Assembly: GCA_947484105.1 (NCBI GenBank)
Contig: CANKON010000063.1
Span: 1-7,928, forward strand
DNA: 7,928 nucleotides
DNA from: Methylococcaceae bacterium
GTDB lineage: Bacteria; Pseudomonadota; Gammaproteobacteria; Methylococcales; Methylomonadaceae
Reading direction: 5' to 3'
Both the position numbers and the translations under genes were made by a program. The notes under the pieces are model-generated. The model was not told the DNA's origin. It made no database searches and saw only the letters and a list, made by a program, of their open reading frames with translations. Shown here one piece after another: positions 6,507-7,928 of this stretch (positions within the stretch are counted from its first letter, which is position 1; every line of letters starts with the position of its first letter).

Positions 6507-6749
6507 CTAATTTGTTTCTGTACAAAGAATCGTCAAAACAGATTGCACTTTTTCGGCAACTTCGATACCTAAATGTGTCAAATATCCGCCATCTTGATGA
6601 TCAACTAAACCTTTTTGAAACAAACGCGCCGTTGCCTCAACAACTTCGGGTGCTGCATCTTTATGCACTTTGATTCCTTCTTGAAGGCTTTCTAAGTTGT
6701 AACGCGCCAACACGTTTAATTCGTTTAATAAATCTTGGTTATATAACAT
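6507..6749 (-). CDS. small conserved TIGR02647-type protein
   Basis: An 80-residue protein that I recognise as the TIGR02647 family, short proteins known mainly from gammaproteobacteria and without an assigned function. The family pattern is visible: an N-terminal ELNxLAxxNL segment, QEGIKVHKDAAPE (about 23-35), and LFQKGLV...DGGYLTHLGIEVAE (about 43-66). The last part, a helix followed by a GGYLT turn and another helix, looks like the recognition helix and wing of a small winged-helix fold; that is inference only. There is a good ribosome site, GAGG at 6761-6758, 8 nt before the ATG. It lies 34 nt downstream of rph without a terminator between, so it is probably co-transcribed with it and ends at the hairpin 6470-6496. 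One cysteine (C76) lies near the C-terminus. Confidence 0.85.
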   Translation of the reverse strand: MLYNQDLLNELNVLARYNLESLQEGIKVHKDAAPEVVEATARLFQKGLVDHQDGGYLTHLGIEVAEKVQSVLTILCTETN

Positions 6750-6783
6750 CGGTAAATCCTCTTTTGGTTTTTAAAAATTGTTT

Positions 6784-7506
6784 TTATTTTGCTGATTCTA
6801 AGGCTTCTAATTGCTTGGCTAATAATGTTTCAATGCCTGCCTGTGCCAACGCTAACAACGCATCAAGTTCATCTTTGCGGAACGCGTGACCTTCGGCTGT
6901 GCCTTGAATTTCAATAAATCCACCTGCATCATTCATAACGACATTCATATCAGTTTCAGCATGACTGTCTTCGGCATAATCCAAATCTAAAACGGGTTCA
7001 CCGTCAAAAATACCCACAGAAACAGCGGCAACTTGCCCGTGAATCGGATTAAATTTAATTTGTTTTCGTGCCAACATGGTTTGCACTGCTAACGATAATG
7101 CCACATAACCGCCTGTAATAGCGGCAGTGCGTGTTCCGCCATCGGCTTGCAAAACATCACAATCAATCGTAATCGTTTGTTCACCCAACGCTTTCAAATC
7201 CATGACCGCGCGTAATGAACGACCAATTAAACGTTGAATTTCTTGTGTTCGACCACTTTGTTTACCGCGTGCCGCTTCACGATCTGAACGGGTGTGCGTT
7301 GAACGTGGCAACATTCCATATTCTGCCGTTACCCAGCCTTCGCCTTTTCCTTTTAAAAAACGCGGCACACTTTTATCGACACTGGCATTACATAAAACTT
7401 TGGTATCACCAAATTCGACCAGCACCGAACCTTCGGCGTGTTTGGTATAACCACACGTTAGTTTAATTTCTCGTAATTGCGCGGCATCGCGTCCACTCGG
7501 TCTCAT
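6784..7506 (-). CDS. rph: ribonuclease PH (tRNA nucleotidyltransferase)
   Basis: Phosphate-dependent 3'-to-5' exoribonuclease that trims extra nucleotides from tRNA precursors; members of the family form hexameric rings. The 240 residues align without gaps to E. coli RNase PH over nearly the whole length: [19 protein letters not shown] (21-39), [13 protein letters not shown] (61-73), the phosphate-site GGTRT (123-127), R86 in [10 protein letters not shown], and the acidic active-site residues D180 and D186 in [10 protein letters not shown]. The catalytic set therefore looks intact. Start: an in-frame TTG at 7521 would add five residues, but the ATG at 7506 gives the family N-terminus MRPSGR and has GAGG 9 nt upstream, inside the five extra codons, so ATG is preferred. 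It is first of a probable two-gene unit with the small gene downstream. pyrE, its partner in E. coli, is not beside it here. Confidence 0.97.
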   Translation of the reverse strand: MRPSGRDAAQLREIKLTCGYTKHAEGSVLVEFGDTKVLCNASVDKSVPRFLKGKGEGWVTAEYGMLPRSTHTRSDREAARGKQSGRTQEIQRLIGRSLRAVMDLKALGEQTITIDCDVLQADGGTRTAAITGGYVALSLAVQTMLARKQIKFNPIHGQVAAVSVGIFDGEPVLDLDYAEDSHAETDMNVVMNDAGGFIEIQGTAEGHAFRKDELDALLALAQAGIETLLAKQLEALESAK

Positions 7507-7515
7507 ATTTTTTAT

Positions 7516-7519
7516 CCTC
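7516..7519 (-). promoter_or_regulatory. ribosome binding site deciding the rph start
   Basis: GAGG (7519-7516, in context TGAGGAT) lies 9 nt before the ATG at 7506. It overlaps the codons right after the alternative TTG at 7521 and so cannot serve that start, which supports the ATG. Confidence 0.8.
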
Positions 7520-7537
7520 AAAATAAAGTTGTCGCAC

Positions 7538-7543
7538 AGTATA
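7538..7543 (-). promoter_or_regulatory. probable -10 element of the rph promoter
   Basis: TATACT (7543-7538) matches the sigma70 -10 consensus at five of six positions and would give a leader of about 25 nt before the rph start. No good -35 is seen at 16-18 nt upstream. The box is the end of a direct repeat, GTTATAC-GTTATAC. Transcription from the upstream receptor gene, on the same strand, cannot be excluded. Confidence 0.4.
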
Positions 7544-7572
7544 ACGTATAACCCTAACTCTTGGCGGTACGG

Positions 7573-7928
7573 TCAGTAACTCACACGAATTCCGACTTCT
7601 GCGCTACGCCCCGCTTCGGGCGCAAAATTTCGCAAATATGAAACCGAACTGCGGATATTTTCATCAAGTAAATTTTTACCTTTCGCAAATAACAAAATTT
7701 CTGAATTCGCAAAACTCGCTAGTTTGTATTGCGTACCAATGTTCAAAAGCAAATATGCGGGCGTGGTGGTTTCATTTTCGCCCGAATTTGTTTGCGATTC
7801 GCCGCGCGTTAAACGCACATTTCCCGAAAAATCATTTTTTTCATAACTCACTTGTGCGCCATAACGTAACGGCGGCATTCTTGGAACATCGCCGCCTTTA
7901 TCAAATGTGCCGCGCGTGTAATCGCCAA
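7573..7928 (-). CDS. TonB-dependent outer-membrane receptor, C-terminal part (ZnuD-like)
   Basis: Only the last 117 residues are in the window; the gene continues past the right edge, and the methionine at 7878 is internal. The segment looks like the last strands of a 22-strand beta-barrel: alternating patterns (AQVSYEKND, GNVRLTRGE, TQYKLASFA), the FAKGKNLLDE motif typical of TonB-dependent receptors, and an end RSAEVGIRVSY with the terminal aromatic residue required by the Bam machinery. The phrases GDVPRMPPLRYG and LRNFAPEAGR resemble the ends of ZnuD-like receptors, which import zinc or haem-type ligands. The substrate is not determined by the visible part. There is no hairpin in the 66 nt between its stop and rph. 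Confidence 0.88.
   Translation of the reverse strand, partial: GDYTRGTFDKGGDVPRMPPLRYGAQVSYEKNDFSGNVRLTRGESQTNSGENETTTPAYLLLNIGTQYKLASFANSEILLFAKGKNLLDENIRSSVSYLRNFAPEAGRSAEVGIRVSY

Noticed and set aside
6485..6673. 62-codon plus-strand frame starting in the hairpin and overlapping the small TIGR02647-type gene
   Set aside because: It starts within the inverted repeat and lies opposite a recognised conserved protein that has a good ribosome site.
7507..7521. TTG at 7521 as the rph start
   Set aside because: It adds five residues absent from the family and overlaps the GAGG ribosome site that is correctly spaced for the ATG at 7506.
7573..7878. A complete 101-residue protein starting at 7878
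   Set aside because: The frame stays open to the window edge, and the upstream codons (GDYTRG...GGDVPR) continue the receptor barrel, so this is the end of a longer gene.
1..7928. Mobile element, prophage or defence system
   Set aside because: No transposase, integrase, terminal repeats, tRNA-attachment duplication, restriction, toxin-antitoxin or CRISPR genes are seen. Although ssrA is a common integration site, its 3' end is intact and the adjacent sequence inside the window is housekeeping; the left side of ssrA is outside the window.

Overview
The window reads as chromosomal DNA of a Gram-negative, AT-leaning gammaproteobacterium. The evidence is a gammaproteobacterial-type tmRNA tag (ANDENY...ALAA), the gcvR-bcp gene pair, a full-length bifunctional Aas enzyme, an 80-residue protein of the TIGR02647 type, and the C-terminus of a TonB-dependent outer-membrane receptor. 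I cannot fix the genus. Sulfur-oxidising or methanotrophic lineages are possible, but nothing here decides it. No phage, transposon, CRISPR array or defence cassette is visible.

Left part (1-3633, all minus strand): in the direction of transcription the order is gcvR (ACT-domain regulator), bcp (peroxiredoxin), aas (lysophospholipid acyltransferase / acyl-ACP synthetase) and ssrA (tmRNA). gcvR and bcp are 2 nt apart and bcp and aas are 54 nt apart with no hairpin between, so they probably form one transcription unit. ssrA starts 54 nt after the aas stop and probably has its own promoter.

Middle (3634-6451): a 169-nt divergent intergenic region precedes the most unusual gene of the window, an 882-residue, cysteine-free, single-pass membrane protein on the plus strand. 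It has a very acidic cytoplasmic part of about 540 residues containing four copies of a DDWMKQLEGLDEE-type repeat, a glycine-rich transmembrane helix, a periplasmic coiled coil and basic linker, and a C-terminal SPOR (peptidoglycan-binding) domain. By layout it resembles the division/cell-envelope proteins DamX, DedD and FtsN, but the cytoplasmic part is far larger and I recognise no known domain in it.

Right part (6452-7928, minus strand): a perfect 13-bp inverted repeat separates the SPOR gene from a convergent pair, rph (RNase PH, 3'-end trimming of tRNA) followed by the small TIGR02647-type gene. Upstream of rph is the 3' end of a TonB-dependent receptor gene that runs off the window and whose tail resembles the ZnuD-like branch.

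Most of the region is ordinary housekeeping content. The SPOR protein and its recently duplicated tryptophan-containing repeats are the part most likely to repay a second look.
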